A program made the translations under genes and the position numbers. From Linum tenue (taxonomy: Eukaryota; Streptophyta; Magnoliopsida; Malpighiales; Linaceae): a DNA stretch of 64,000 nucleotides. The DNA lies in NCBI GenBank assembly GCA_946122785.1, contig CAMGYJ010000005.1, positions 40,600,002 through 40,664,001 on the forward strand. Direction: 5' to 3'. The notes beneath the pieces were generated by a model that ran no database searches, was not told where the DNA came from, and saw only the letters and a program-made list of their open reading frames with translations. Positions 43,651 through 56,000 of the stretch are shown here, piece by piece. The stretch's first letter is position 1, and each line of letters starts with the position of its first letter.

Positions 43651-43737
43651 AGCCTGCTTGATTGAAATGTCTCAAGCTTACCTGGTGTCTGACTTGGTTT
43701 GCTTAGGGACAAGCAAACGGTTAAGTGTGGGGGAGTT

Positions 43738-45094
43738 TGATAACGATGTAATTACATGATTTTGTACCCCTATTTCTTATCCATTTGCGGAGCATGGTTG
43801 TGTGTTTTGGCCTATTTTACGCCGGGTTGTGCTACTTTGTCCTATTTCAGGTCCCGGGCGTCAAAGGGAAGGCCAAGCACGAGTTTCGGATCGTTTGGAA
43901 GTCGTTTGGACGAGCCAGGGCCAAAACACGGGCAGGAGGCCCTCAGAACACGGCTGTGTTCCTGACCGTGCTTTTATGGCCGAGTCTTCCAAGGGTGGTT
44001 TGCACCACCTAAAAAACACGGGCAGGCCTGAGAAAAACACGGCCGTGTTTTAGGCTGAGCACGACCGTGTTTTCAAGCTGCCCGTGGCCGTGCTTTTAAG
44101 GCTGAGGCACAAAACACGGGCGGGCTGAGGCAAAACACGGCCGTGCCCTCGACCGTGTTTTGGCCAATGATGCCCTTTTAGGCAGATTTCAGCCAAATTG
44201 AGAGGGGATTCGAGTTTTAGAGAGACAGAGCGATTCCTAGAGAGAGAAAGCGACGAACAAGAGTCTCCAAGTGCCCTAGATCGATCTTCAACACCATTGG
44301 AGCTTGGTTTGAGCTTGGAGAAGTGCCGATTCAACGTCCAGGAGCAGAAATCCATCTTCACAGTATGATTTCCGCATCTGATTCTGCTTTTGCTTCTCTC
44401 TCCATGGAGTAGTTCTCCCATTCATCTGGGTGTGGGAAACCCTAGTTCTGTATGTTGAGAATGATTGTATGAACCCGAGTACTGTTTCTATGAATTGATT
44501 ATATTCGATTGAGGTTTGAATGATTGAATGACTTGAATCCTGATCAAATTCCTGTTGTTTCTGCTTTAACCTAGAATGAGAATATCTGACTAGGTTGATA
44601 GAGCATCCTTGATTGAAGGTAGGGAGTTGGTGACTTTAGTCGAGGAACCAACTCACTATTCTGTCGGTTTTACTCCGGTAGTGGAGGTTTCGTTCTTAGG
44701 GCCTCAATCTGTTTACTCTGGTGTAGGTTAGTCGCCAGCTAGAGACTCAGATTGAGAGGGTCTGAGGACCTTTAGTCGAGACTTCAGACTGATTAAGAAC
44801 CTTCCGCAGTATAACTTTCATAGAACTTGAACTTGGTAATTACTATCCGGCTTAACTGCAGACTAGGGGAACCATATCCGGGTGACCTCTCTTAACCTGA
44901 ATACAAACGTTTAGTTGCTTTGCTTGCTTGTTAGTTTAGGCCTTCACTAAAGTTTCACTGCTAGATAATACGAATTCACTGAGTAGTCATCACATCTAGG
45001 ACCCGGGTTGACATTGAAACCCAAACCCGCTATACTACGCTTTAGGAAGTGGTTACACTTGGCCATTTTCTAGAGTGATAGTAGGAGTGAGTCA
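43738..45094 (+). repeat. 3' LTR of a Retand/Tat-like Ty3/Gypsy element
   Basis: The preceding AAGCAAACGGTTAAGTGTGGGGGAGTT is typical of the 3' end and PPT of Retand-type Gypsy elements, and the LTR starts TGATAACG at 43738. The proposed end is GTCA at 45094 (1357 bp). The first third carries many copies of an ACACGG[C/G]CGTG motif in both orientations (43925-44160). The rest has the AACCCTAG leader and long non-coding 3' part usual for these LTRs. The internal coding region is not in the window. The right boundary is inferred from the CA terminus and the switch to LINE-like sequence. Confidence 0.78.
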
Positions 45095-45119
45095 TGGATG
45101 CACCAAAAGACTAGGGTAG

Positions 45120-45330
45120 AAGGTTCGTTGGCATTTGTCAAGGCTTGTTTGGAACTGGGTGCAAATTTTGATTTTCCTTGAGTTTGGTTGTATCCGGATG
45201 AGGATCCTGATTTTGATATTGAAGTTGAATATGGGAATCTTCATTTGGTTTGTGCGTAATGTGGGGTGTTTGGGCATGATTGTGCTAATCCTCAGGGTTC
45301 CAGAAGGTGTCTGGAATGCTAAAGCAAGTA
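45120..45330 (+). pseudogene. LINE ORF1 zinc-knuckle fragment
   Basis: The plus-strand frame reads VEYGNLHLVCA, a stop, then CGVFGHDCANPQG and RRCLEC, matching the zf-CCHC_4 region of plant LINE ORF1 proteins (YExLxxxCxxCGxxGHxxxxC). Upstream QGLFGTGCKF may be the adjoining part in another frame. A short orphan directly right of the Gypsy LTR, probably the DNA that LTR inserted into. Confidence 0.5.
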
Positions 45331-45671
45331 AGAAGGTACTGTTAAGACTGTTTGTTTGGGTGAGGAAAATAACATAGCATCTGAGCTCTTAGAGAAAGTA
45401 GGAAATGTGGGATATGAGGAGAGTATGACCCAGGAATTGCCTTAGTGACAGCTAGCTAAGGGACCATGTCATGAGACCAACAACATCTTTTCTTTGGAAA
45501 ATGAATTCTTCATATACATTGATTGTGATAGATGAATTATAAATAGGTTTTATTATATAAACATGTAATGACTTTATTATTTAGAAACTAATATTATATC
45601 ATCCAACTGAAACTGATCAATCATGATTATGGGTGCTCTATCGAGCGAAATAAATTGCATATTCTATTTAG
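45331..45671. other. short intergenic stretch
   Basis: No gene, RNA or repeat recognised. Confidence 0.4.
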
Positions 45672-46239
45672 TATTGTCGGGTCTATATGAATTTGCAAAC
45701 GGTTGGCGGTGCATCTAGCCTTGAATGATAGAAACATATATACATAACTTGAATTTAGGGAGAAGCACAAGACTGGCAATCCAACCACTGGAATTAATTT
45801 CCCTCTTCCTTGCTAGCATATAAAAGGCAGAGGGAGTAACCTAAAAGCTCTCATGCCTCTCATCCATTTATTCCTTTTTTTTTCCTTGCTTACTCTGCTT
45901 CAACTCTATTTATTTTGCATATTTTGGTGGTGGAACGTTTTCACAATCACTGGTAGAAAATAGATTTTCTTGTAAGCAAAATAGTGAAATTGTTTGGGAA
46001 ACATTGTGTTTTATATTTCTTGTATCACGAAAATCTCTGTAAACTTTTGTTGTTATAGTGAAGAAATAGTTCAGAAATGTAGTTCCCGTGGACTGGCCTT
46101 AAATCAAGGGTATAACACGCAAATCCTCTGTGTCATTTACTTACTACATAATCTTGTTGTTATTTCTGAGAATAGTCGTAGTATATCGGATTATTAATAT
46201 TATGGGAGTATAAATTGGTCTAAGGAAGTTGGATGCATA

Positions 46240-46876
46240 CAGTGGCGTAGCCAGGATTTTATGTAAGGTGGGTCCGAATTTTTTTTTATATTGCAAGAAA
46301 ATTTTGAGTCATTGCAATGCCACATAATGTGTGTTCATATATGGACGAACTTGTATTCATATGATATGGATGTAAATATACCTAATAAAATAATAATTCA
46401 TGATTTTGTCACTCATTAGATACCAAAGAGTGTTTTCATGTAGCTCATTGAAAATGTCATTTCAATACTTGCAGTGGAGCCTTAGTTAGCAACAACAATA
46501 AGTTACTTCTTTCAACTACCATGATTCGAAAAATAACTCCTAATTCTATATAGTTTTAGACAATAGCTAGCCTATATTCACGTCAAAGTATAAATATAAT
46601 AATCTAGTTGACGTTTAAAACCTGATATATTGAATTTATTATTAGGATAAAAAGAATCTAGCGAGACAAAAGAAAGTTTTGACGATATATAATGAATAAA
46701 CCTGAAATGATTGAACCACGATTAAACCACGTTTTCAATATAGAATATCATACCATTGACTTGTCCGATATAACTTTTGGTACGATTTTTAATCCTTATT
46801 ATTTAAGCGTACATATTTTCTCCCGAACCAAGGTGGGTCCCGGGACCCACCTTAGTATGCACTGGCTCCGCCACTG
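46240..46876. mobile_element. hAT-like MITE (CAGTGGCG family) in the Copia-3 5' LTR
   Basis: Ends CAGTGGCGTAGCCAG and CTGGCTCCGCCACTG are near-perfect inverted repeats. Both flanks are GATGCATA (46232-46239 and 46877-46884), an 8-bp TSD. 637 bp, AT-rich, non-coding. A subterminal GGTGGGTCC lies near the left end and GGTGGGTCCCGGGACCCACC near the right. Confidence 0.9.
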
Positions 46877-47014
46877 GATGCATACGTTCTAGAGGCTCTG
46901 ACACCAATTTTGACTTACCTAGGAACTATTTACAGACGTGTGGTTTATAAGTGCAATATATGTATTTCTATTCTCACCTGATGCGCCCAACAAGTGGTAC
47001 CAGAGCCACCTTCG

Positions 47015-50000
47015 ATGGAGCGCAAGAACAAGCAAGATGGTCAATTTGAATGGCTCAAACTATCCCATATGGAGAAACAAGATGAAGGATCTCCTGTATG
47101 TGACAAAGTTGCATTTGCTGGTGTTTAGCCCAGGTAAACATGAGGGCAAAACCAACGAAGAATGAGAGTTTGAGCATAAGCAAGTGTATAGCTACATTCG
47201 ACAATTTGTCGACTACAAAGTGTACAACAACATTGTGACGAGAATGGTGCAAAAACTATGTGGAGCAAGCTGGAGGGACTTTATGCTTCGAAGACTAGCA
47301 ACAAAAAAATATGTTATCTGACCAAGTTGGTGCAGATGAAATACAAGGAAGACATGTCCTTGGAGGAATCTGTTGAACAAAATCAAGGGGATTGTAGATT
47401 AGTTATCTGACATCAACACAAAGATGAGGTGGTAGCTCTCCTAGTTATGGCTACCCATCCATAATTGTGGGAGACAATGAAGATATCACTTACCATCTCT
47501 GTAAATGACGAAATTGTATGTAGGCTGTCAAAAGCGAAGTCTTGAATGAAGAGATGTAGAAAAGATCACAAGGTGCATCAACATCGTCTTATCAGTCAGA
47601 CATTCTGGTGGTGGGTTCCAGGCAGGGGCGGATCTATTCATAGTTTAGGGTTGTCAATTGACAAACCTTAACTATAAATTTGGGACAAAGTTACAATGTT
47701 GAAATTTATATTGGCAGTTATTATAGTTGAACACTTACCCTTTGACAACCCTTAGAATTTTAAACGGAATGTTTTAGTAAGCTACAATGTCATTATTGTT
47801 ATAAAAATACAATCAAATGTATTTACTACTGATTTCATTCCTAGAATCTAAATTAATTCATGTTAAGAAAAAACATTAAGGCTATGCTATGTCCATATGA
47901 TTGAGGCCTTCAAAGGATTGCGAAGAATCAAGGCTTGGTATCACCATTGGTCTGGAATATGAAAGTCACATATTCGAATCTCTTAACTCGTATCTAACTA
48001 TAAAAAAGACAAACATATATCACCCTTATTTTCAAAAAAATCAATCTTAGCTAGGTCAATGGCGGAAGCATGAAAATTTAATTATTATTTTAAAAATTTA
48101 TCTCTATATAAAACATTGTTGCTCGCTTTGATGATCGATGAATCTGTATACTTTATGAATTTAAATTTTTTAAAGTTATATATTATTGAATACCCTTAAT
48201 GAAATCTCTGGGTCTGCCACTGGTTCCAGGAGCAGAGGAAGAAGTGATATTAGTCGAGGGAAGGACAACAAGTTTTCCAACATTTATTTTCATTGCTACA
48301 AGGAGAAGAGCCACATCATAAAATTTTGCCCAAAGCTCAGAAAAGAGAGGATGAAGGACATAAGAGATGATAACAACGATGATGGTGGTGCAAAATCTGT
48401 TGAGGAGTTTAATATTGTCTACGAGAAAGAGATGGTCAACCGACAACCCAGAAGACAAACTAGGTGGTTGATAGTGCAGCTACTGTTCATGCGACGTCCA
48501 AGAGAGAATTTTTCTAAGTTTACACACCAGGTGGCTATAACGTGGTAAGAATGGGAAACGTTAATCTTTCCAAAGTTATTGGCACTGGAGATGTGCTTTG
48601 AGACAACAAACGGTACGAAGCTGTTGCTAAATGCCAGACATGTTCCAAAATGCGTCTGAATTAGATCTCTATATAGATGGGGAAGGTTACTGCAACACCT
48701 TCCACAACGAGAGATTGAAACTTGCAAGAGGCTCTATCGTGTTGGTGAGGGACAAGAAGTTGTCCAAGTTGTATGTTAAGGAAGCTAAGATCTCCCTGGA
48801 GGTTGTCAACTCGACGAAGAATGATGACACTATCGAGTTTTGGCACAAATGGTCTTGTCACATGAATGAAATTTACATGATGAAGCCCAAAAGAAATTTA
48901 TGAGAAGCTGTGATGTTGTGTTCATCAAGGATGAGATCATCGAAGATGTTGCTAGAAAAGAAATTACCAGTAGTGATTCTAGCCCTCTAAGCCTTGGCTA
49001 CTACCTCAAACGCCAATGCCTATTAAAGCTGGAGGGGAAGTACAACATGATCAGGCCGTAGACAGTTGAACCAGATGCTCTCATGGAGGTTCAACAAGAA
49101 GTTGATGATGATGGTCAACCACCATTCATAGAGGGTTCTCCGATTTGGATGACGAGATCTTGTAGATTTTTGCAACACTCTATTGGATATTATTTGAATG
49201 ATTTTGTGATACTTACTTACAGGGGAGAACTAGATAGATTGTATAACAGTATAAGCTATTCATGATGAACATAAGCTGAAATCCATGAACTGCGAGATGA
49301 AGTCCTTGTAGAGAAGAGGATATTTTGAGCTGGTGACATTTTCGAAAGGCAAGACAACTTTGAAAAGCTGGGTGTTCAAGTTCAAGCATGACGAAAACAA
49401 CCGTCATCTACATCTTAAAGCAAGACTAGTCATGAAAAGCTTTGGTCAAAGAAAGGTCATGGGCTTTAATGAGATATTTTCGCTTTGTGATGTAAATAAC
49501 ATCCATTGTACTGTGCTGGGACTAGCAGCAAGTTTTATCTTGGAGGTTAGAAATCAGATCTAATGATTGCTTTCTTTCTTGCGATTTGGAGGAAGAGATT
49601 CGCATGGATGACACTAAGGCAGTTAACTATCCTCTTGCTAACCACATTATGTTAACATCCAAGTTGAGTCTGCCTACTAACAAGGAGAAGGCAGAGATGG
49701 ATAGAGTTCAATGTGCCTCGGCGGTGGGAAGTTTGATATATGTCAAGGTTTGTACAAGATCATATATTGCTCACTTCGGTCAGTTTCATACCAAACTGGG
49801 AATGAAACACCGAGAATCTGTGAAGTGTGTCCTCATATACCTTCGAGGTAGAGGCAAAACGAGTCTATATTTTGGAGATTAAAAATATGTCTTAGTTGGC
49901 CATTTAGAAGCTAGCATGGCAGACAATGTTGATACGAGGATGTCTACTTCTAGATATTTGGCTACTTATTAGGGGAATCATATGGAGGCAGTAAAGGCTA

Positions 50001-50150
50001 CATATAGACGTGTGTATTCTTTCCACGGAGGTTGTGAACATTGTAGCAACAAAGGCATGCAAGGAGATGTTATGGGTGGAAATTTTCTTGAAAGAACTTG
50101 AGTTCCAACTGGAATGGCTACATTTGGTCTATGACAAACAAAGTTTGAGT
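47015..50150 (+). pseudogene. Copia-3 Gag-Pol remnants (integrase deleted)
   Basis: Gag starts near 47015-47037 (NLNGSNYPIWRNKMKDLLYV). A zinc-knuckle relic lies near 48280 (FHCYKEKSHIIKFCPKL). Protease and pre-integrase pieces span 48500-48900 (REFFSKFT, TNGTKLLLN, LARGSIVL, KLSKLYVKEAKISLEV, EFWHKWSCHM). There the sequence jumps, without an integrase, to the pre-RT motif RSCDVVFIKDEIIEDV (48905), RT pieces (LKSWVFKFK, HLKARLVMKSFGQ, about 49350-49450) and the end region (CASAVGSLIYV near 49720, LGMKHRESVKCVLIYLRG, STSRYLATY). Many stops and shifts; non-functional. A MITE interrupts it at 47623-48222. Confidence 0.8.
47623..48222. mobile_element. hAT-like MITE (CAGTGGCG family) in Copia-3 gag
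   Basis: Ends CAGGGGCGGATC and GGGTCTGCCACTG are imperfect inverted repeats. The TSD is GTTCCAGG (47615-47622 and 48223-48230), perfect 8 bp. Removing it rejoins two gag pieces of Copia-3. 600 bp, non-coding. Confidence 0.88.
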
Positions 50151-50345
50151 TCTGTCGATTAGTATCAGGGATGACGAACCCGCATGCAGCCCGGCGAGGG
50201 AGAATTATTGGGCCTGCCTACATGTGGAAATAAGGTGTGAGTGCAACTGACCTTGAATGATAAAAAAAATACAAAGCTTGAATTGAGGGAGAAGTAGACG
50301 ATCGGCAATCAACCACTGGCATTAATTCCCCTCTTCAATGAGCAG

Positions 50346-50854
50346 AGTCCAAGCTTGAAGGAAAACAAGATTGTTGGTGGGAGAATATTTTAACAAACTT
50401 CTTTTCACACAAACTTCATAAGAATTTTGAGACAAATAAGTTTGTTCAAGTGACAATCAAGCATATTGTATATCACACTACCTCCAGCAACATCATGTGA
50501 AAAGGTATTGGAGTTTGATGACTCCAAAATACTGATAGTTTCTCATCATGGGGAGGGACATTACACAATGCAATATATTTTTTGTTAACCCTAATTTCTC
50601 AATAGGGTTTTATCACAAAGGATTTTGTTAGTAAAGCTTTTAAGTAGATATATTTTTGTCAATGGATCTCCAAGAGGGAGTGTGATGAATCACCACATCT
50701 GGATGCCCATGATTCGACTTATTGGCCACCACCATCATAACATTATGAAAAATTACAAACTTAGTTTCTACCGTAACATAAAGGTATAAATTCATGTTTT
50801 GTACCATTAAAATTTTTTTATAAAAGGATATAGGTTCAAACTGAATTTGTACCA
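50346..50854. other. intergenic, nothing recognised
   Basis: AT-rich sequence without ORFs or repeat ends. Confidence 0.4.
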
Positions 50855-50863
50855 TAATATTAA

Positions 50864-51373
50864 GGGTTAATATTTTCGTATGGCCTGAACTTTGACCAAA
50901 ATAAACATCATGACCAATCTTTTCGATCTATAACATCATGGCCCGAACTATACACCAAAATAAACAATTTGGCCAAACACGATATTTGACCGTTAACTTG
51001 GACGGTCAAACGCGTTGACCTACGGTCAACGCTCCACGTCACTGCCAAGTCAGAAGATGATAAATATTTACTTTATTTCGTTTTTTATTTTTGGTTTAAC
51101 TAAGGTATTAGATGATTTTTTAATTTATAATAATTTAAAATTAGGGAATGTGTGGAAATTGTGAATTATTTTAAATATTTTATGCTGATTTGGCAGTGAC
51201 ATGGCGCGTTGGCTAACGGTCAATGCGTTTGACCGTCCAAGTTAACGGTCAAAATTCAGAACTGGCCAAATTGTTTATTTTGGTATATATTCGGGCCAGG
51301 ATGTTATAGATCGAAAAGATTGGCCAGGATGTTTATTTTGATCAAAGTTCAGGCCATACGAAAATATTAACCC
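50864..51373. mobile_element. Mutator-type MITE, family M1 copy 1, 9-bp TSD
   Basis: Both ends read GGGTTAATATTTTCGTATGG inwards, with TIRs of over 100 bp through TGAACTTTGA and TTGGACGGTCAAACGCGTTG. TSD TAATATTAA is perfect (50855-50863 and 51374-51382). 510 bp, non-coding. A second copy of the same family is at 61577-62082. Confidence 0.95.
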
Positions 51374-51650
51374 TAATATTAAAGATACAAGTTCAATTTG
51401 TACTATAAAATATTTTTAAAACAAAATAATCGATGCAATAAATTATAAAATTTATCGTAAAAAAGTACTCATTCTTAGCTAGTTGTTTTTTTATGATGAT
51501 GACATGATATTATTACTTAGAAGAAAAGAAAGAAAAGCAAACACAAGTACAAGTACCAAGGTTTCTCAAGGACCAGCACAAAACAAAATACCTATTTGTT
51601 GTAGCTAGTTGTAGTATGCTCATATTTCCCATTTACAACAATTTTTATTA

Positions 51651-53061
51651 GGGCAAATACTACTACAATACTGGAACTATCCACAAAATGCCACTTATAT
51701 CCTACTGCATTCAATATTCCATTTCTATCATGAACTATATGAGTTTGTGACATTTGTGTCATGGCATTTTAAGTTGGCCGTTAGAGATAACTATTGACCG
51801 GACGGAAGTCAAACTATTGTTGACTTTCGCAGATATGGCAAAAGTGGCATCTGTGTGGATGCCATATCATAACCATGTCATTATTTAATTTAAAATTAAA
51901 TTATAATAAGAAAATTACATAATTTTTAAATAATTTAATAAAAAAAATTAATTAATAATACACAATTTTCCAACTCTCTTTAAAAATAAATAAAATAAAA
52001 AAGAAACTCCCTCCTGTCCTCCCACCATCCACTTCCACCGTAACCTTCCTCTGTCCTCCGTCCAGCCACCTACGCCCTCATCCCATCGTCTTCCCTCCAA
52101 AGTCCCAACCTAGTTGCCATACACCCTCTGTGTTTCTCAATTCAACGCTGAATCATCTCCGTCGCAATTGAAACATCTCCATCGCTCTCTCTTTTTCTCT
52201 ACTGATTCGTCTCTCTTTCTCGGAAAAATTCCCCAACCCAGAAAACCCCCAAACGTCGACGATGATGCCATGAGACTCTCATCTATCTCCAGTCCATAAC
52301 AAACACCGACCCTCCAAATTTGCTAGACCCAGTCGAAGGAGATCCGACTCGGAGATCAATACAGAGAAGGGTCCTTTCTGTTCTGTTCCAATATTCTTTC
52401 TCAACAAAAGTTAGGAAAACGTCGTGCCTTGTATCTTGTTGTGCGATTGGATTTGGGTGAAAGTACACAAGGAATGGCCTCACCTTGTATAAGCTTTACT
52501 AGGAAAGAATTGGTTGCTCAATTTCCGCCACAAGCAAACAAATTAGAGATGTAATTGCCCCATCTACGCTCAAATCAATCTCGACTCGCAAAAGAGAAAA
52601 AGAACGACGCGGCACCCTTGACCCTTCTTGTTCTTGGTCTCGGCTGGGAGAGGCAAATGACGGCGGGGGACGCAAAAGACGGCCAGGGAACGCGAATGAA
52701 GGCTGGCGGTGCCCTTCTCCTTCTCGGGCTCGGCTGGGAGAGGCGAATGATGGCGGAGGATGCGATGGTCAGGGAACGCGAAAGAAGGCCGGAGGGGGCC
52801 TTCCCGTTCTCGGACTCGGAGAAGGGATTGGGAGTTTTTATTTTGTATTTTTTATTACATGAAAAAAGTAAATAAAAATAATATTAAAAATTTCACATCA
52901 TATGTCATGTCGACGCTAACAGGATTTTCTGTTAAATATTGACGGTCAAACTCGGTCATCTCTAACGGAAAAATAGTACAGGACAGAAATGAAATATTGA
53001 ATAATTTAGTACACAAGTGACATTTTTTTCGATAATTCGTGTATTGTAGTGGTATTTGCTC
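51651..53061. mobile_element. Mutator-like element with GC-rich cargo, 9-bp TSD
   Basis: Left end GGGCAAATACTACTACAATA, inverted right end GAGCAAATACCACTACAATA; long TIRs continue for about 150 bp (ATTTCATTTCTGTCCTG, CCGTTAGAGATGACC). TSD TTTTTATTA / TATTTATTA (51642-51650 and 53062-53070) has one mismatch. The centre (52010-52850) is GC/CT-rich, with a 106-codon plus-strand ORF (52555-52875) over a tandem repeat, suggesting captured DNA (Pack-MULE-like). No transposase. Confidence 0.86.
52625..52810 (+). repeat. 90-bp tandem duplication inside the MULE cargo
   Basis: CTCGGCTGGGAGAGGC recurs at 52639 and 52729 (period 90), followed by AATGA-GGCGG and AGGGAACGCGAA in both units. In the spanning ORF this gives two copies of LGLGWER-M. 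A shorter, diverged third unit may start near 52814. Confidence 0.82.
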
Positions 53062-53070
53062 TATTTATTA

Positions 53071-56000
53071 TCATAATAGTGTTCACTCCTTAGGTCACTC
53101 CTACAACACAACACAATACTAGACCTCAAACTCAAAGCCGTTGTCAAAAAAAAAAAAAAAAACCTCAAAGCCTTGGATTTGGGCTTCTATATAATTCACT
53201 TCACGATCAGATTGATTTGGCCAATTGGTCCATTCCCTGCTTCTTGTACTTGGACTATAGCCCACTTTCATTTGCTGTGTGACTTTTCAATAGTCCGGCC
53301 TCACTATAATTTCTTCGACACACCCAATTTTCTTTATTTAAAAATCATTGGACCATTTTTTTTCTTCCGAAAAAACACACATGTAACTCACTTTTTTCTA
53401 ATTAAGATAATGTTCTTTTTGAATATATCTTGCACAATTTTGCTTTTTAGTGCATCATGATAATTTTTGAGAAGTCATTCATCTTTGCATTCTTTCGTAT
53501 TTAGCACTTCCAACTTCTGAATTCTTACAAGTTACAATAGCTCATTCATCTAACCAAAACTCTTCTTATCAGTTAAATTTGAATGTAACTTATATATTTA
53601 TAAATATCTCTCATACTTTATCGACATAGAATCTGTCTAACAAATTATACACTCTCCTTTAATACTCAACGTCTTCGCTCAAGTGCAGTATTCGTGTGTC
53701 TCACTATAATTCCTTCACCAGGCCCAATTTCCTCTATGTATAAATCATGCATATCAGCATATGACCAATTTGTATTTTGTTTTTCGAAAGCATCAGGCCC
53801 GACTTTTTTACTTGTAACAATTGGGGCTCATTTCATAAATTTGTATCCACTCAAATAATCATGGCGAATGAAATTTCTTAAAATTGGCTATTTTTCCCCC
53901 CAGATATCACGCGTTCTTTTTTTATCCATTTGAAGTAAGAAAATCACGCGTTAATGTGTAAGATTTTCCCCAGTTGGCATACATAAAAATTATAAATAGA
54001 AAAGAATTCCCGATAGACTTTCCAAGCTCCAAGCCTCCAGCCCATTCCTCTCCCTCGCTTATCTTATTGGTGGTGATGACTGATGATAATATAGTCCTTG
54101 CTGAAATTAAATAAAAAGCAAGTCGAGTACGTAATATATAACGAGGAAAAGAGAGAGGAATTCAGAGCGGACGTCATAAAGCAAAAACTATGCACCACTC
54201 CAATTGGGTTGATCTACACAATCAGCTAAGCGTCTTCATGTATATATAGTCGCTTCTCTAGTAGCTTGGGTAAAATCTAGAATATGATATATATTGAGTA
54301 AAAAAATATTATTTAGATCACCAATTAACCGGATTTTTGAGTATGATACTATATTCTAACCGTTGATGAATGAACCCTAAGTCTCAGTTATCTAAATCAT
54401 AGAGCCTAACTCTTGAAATTGTGCATCTAATTTGCTGCATATATTTCGACGAATCATAACTTAAGATTTTTATTTCAAATTAAATTGATCTTAGTATATG
54501 AGATTTATAGAATTAAGACCTAAATTTTAATTTTTAATAATACTAGATGATAAACTCTGATCAATTCAAAATCTAGATATCATTTTCATATATATAATAT
54601 ATGCTATTGCATGTTCAGTGCACAAGTACTATTTCCACGATATTATTTTCTGGAAAAGAAATCCCTTGAATTAGGGAAGGAAAGGAAGGAGCAATTATTT
54701 ATTTTGGTTAATTCAACGGGGAAAGGAGTATTTATATTTATTTAATTTTATTTTATTTTATAGCTTCTATCATGTTATTGCTTACGTGATGTGCATGCAA
54801 ATTGGGCAAGAAGGGATTTCGTCTGCTTATGCTGTGTTTCTTACAATTTGGCAATTTCCCGATCCCTCACACTTCCACTTTCCCTTGCTTGTCTTTCGTT
54901 CTTGTCCTCATTCTTCATTTCGTCAGAAAGAATTACAGTTATCTTAAACTCTACCTGTTCATCCAACTTTTGAGCTTAGTTTTGGATGACAACAAGCTCA
55001 ATATTCAGTAACATCTAATATGTAAACTATTGAAGTCTTGATTTTGCAATTTCAACCAATCAAAGCCACTCGATAAGCAGGCAATTTGATTCACGGTTTC
55101 GCTCCTGTTTGGAGGTGGAGTGGATGTCTTTTCGGTACTTACTGAGAATCATATATCGACCTAAATTAAAGAGAGGTTTAAAATTCAGCTGGTTAATTGA
55201 TATATAAAAATCACTCGAGAAATCGGTAAAGTCTCTGCCCTCTCTCTCCCCTTGCTTTTCCAATGCATTGTGAGGTCAATGAATCTTAGCCAATTCGTTT
55301 GTGATGAAGAAAGAGGAAGGAAATGAAAAATAGTGAGAAAAAAAGCTGCTGAAACAATTATTCATGCAAACCTCATCGAGCTTTGTCCCAAGCTATAGCT
55401 ACGTCTTTATATTGGACCTTTTCTCTCTATATAACATTTCCCCATCTTTTTCCGCCAGACGTTTTGTGGTTTCTTGGCATTCAGTCATTCACGCTACGAG
55501 ATGGCTTGACAAAAGTTTGGATGATGGTTTGCATTTATATATGTAGTAGCCAAATTGCATGCATACGTTACCGGTTTAATTCCCTGAGCAATCACCGTTG
55601 TTTGTTTCGCAAGAAAAGTGTAGGCGGGCGGCTCGCGGAAAAGACAATTGGTTCAAATTGCAACGAAAGGTGAGGTGTACAGTTTTGTTCTTTGTGTTTG
55701 CAAAACCCATTGCGTTTTTTTTGGTTTCTCATTATTTCATCTTATAGCTTCGATAGTGAGCAGGGTATGGTGTGCCTGACAATCGCGCAACTTACTTTTA
55801 ATGAGTCTCATCGATGCATCTTAATTTTTTTGGATAATAAATTCAAAATACAGTTCACATCTCGTAGAGAAAAAGCCCGAACAATGGTGTTTGATGTTTG
55901 TTGAATTCAAATCGAATTAGTCTACTCATATGGAGATTACTAGAGAGGTCCGCAAACTAAAACTATGAATATGTCTATGGAAGTTATGTGAATGCTTCAA

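Larger units (their letters stand above)
45672..50345 (+). mobile_element. Copia-3: decayed Ty1/Copia with nested MITEs
   Basis: 5' LTR 45672-46992, interrupted by a hAT-like MITE (46240-46876), so about 684 bp net. It ends GCCCAACA, matching the inverted start of such LTRs. The PBS-like TGGTACCAGAGCC is at 46995-47007. Degraded Gag-Pol pieces follow to about 50150. A truncated 3' LTR begins TATTGGGCC at 50206 and matches the 5' copy for about 140 bp (CCTTGAATGAT, GAGGGAGAAG, CAACCACTGG), stopping near 50345. The integrase has been deleted. This is the oldest recognisable Copia with both ends in the window. Confidence 0.82.

Noticed and set aside
43481..43675. 64-codon minus-strand ORF through the N run
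   Set aside because: Artefact of translating unresolved bases.
53173..53460. 95-codon Phe/Ile-rich ORF
   Set aside because: T-rich intergenic DNA gives hydrophobic chance ORFs; no splice or promoter support.
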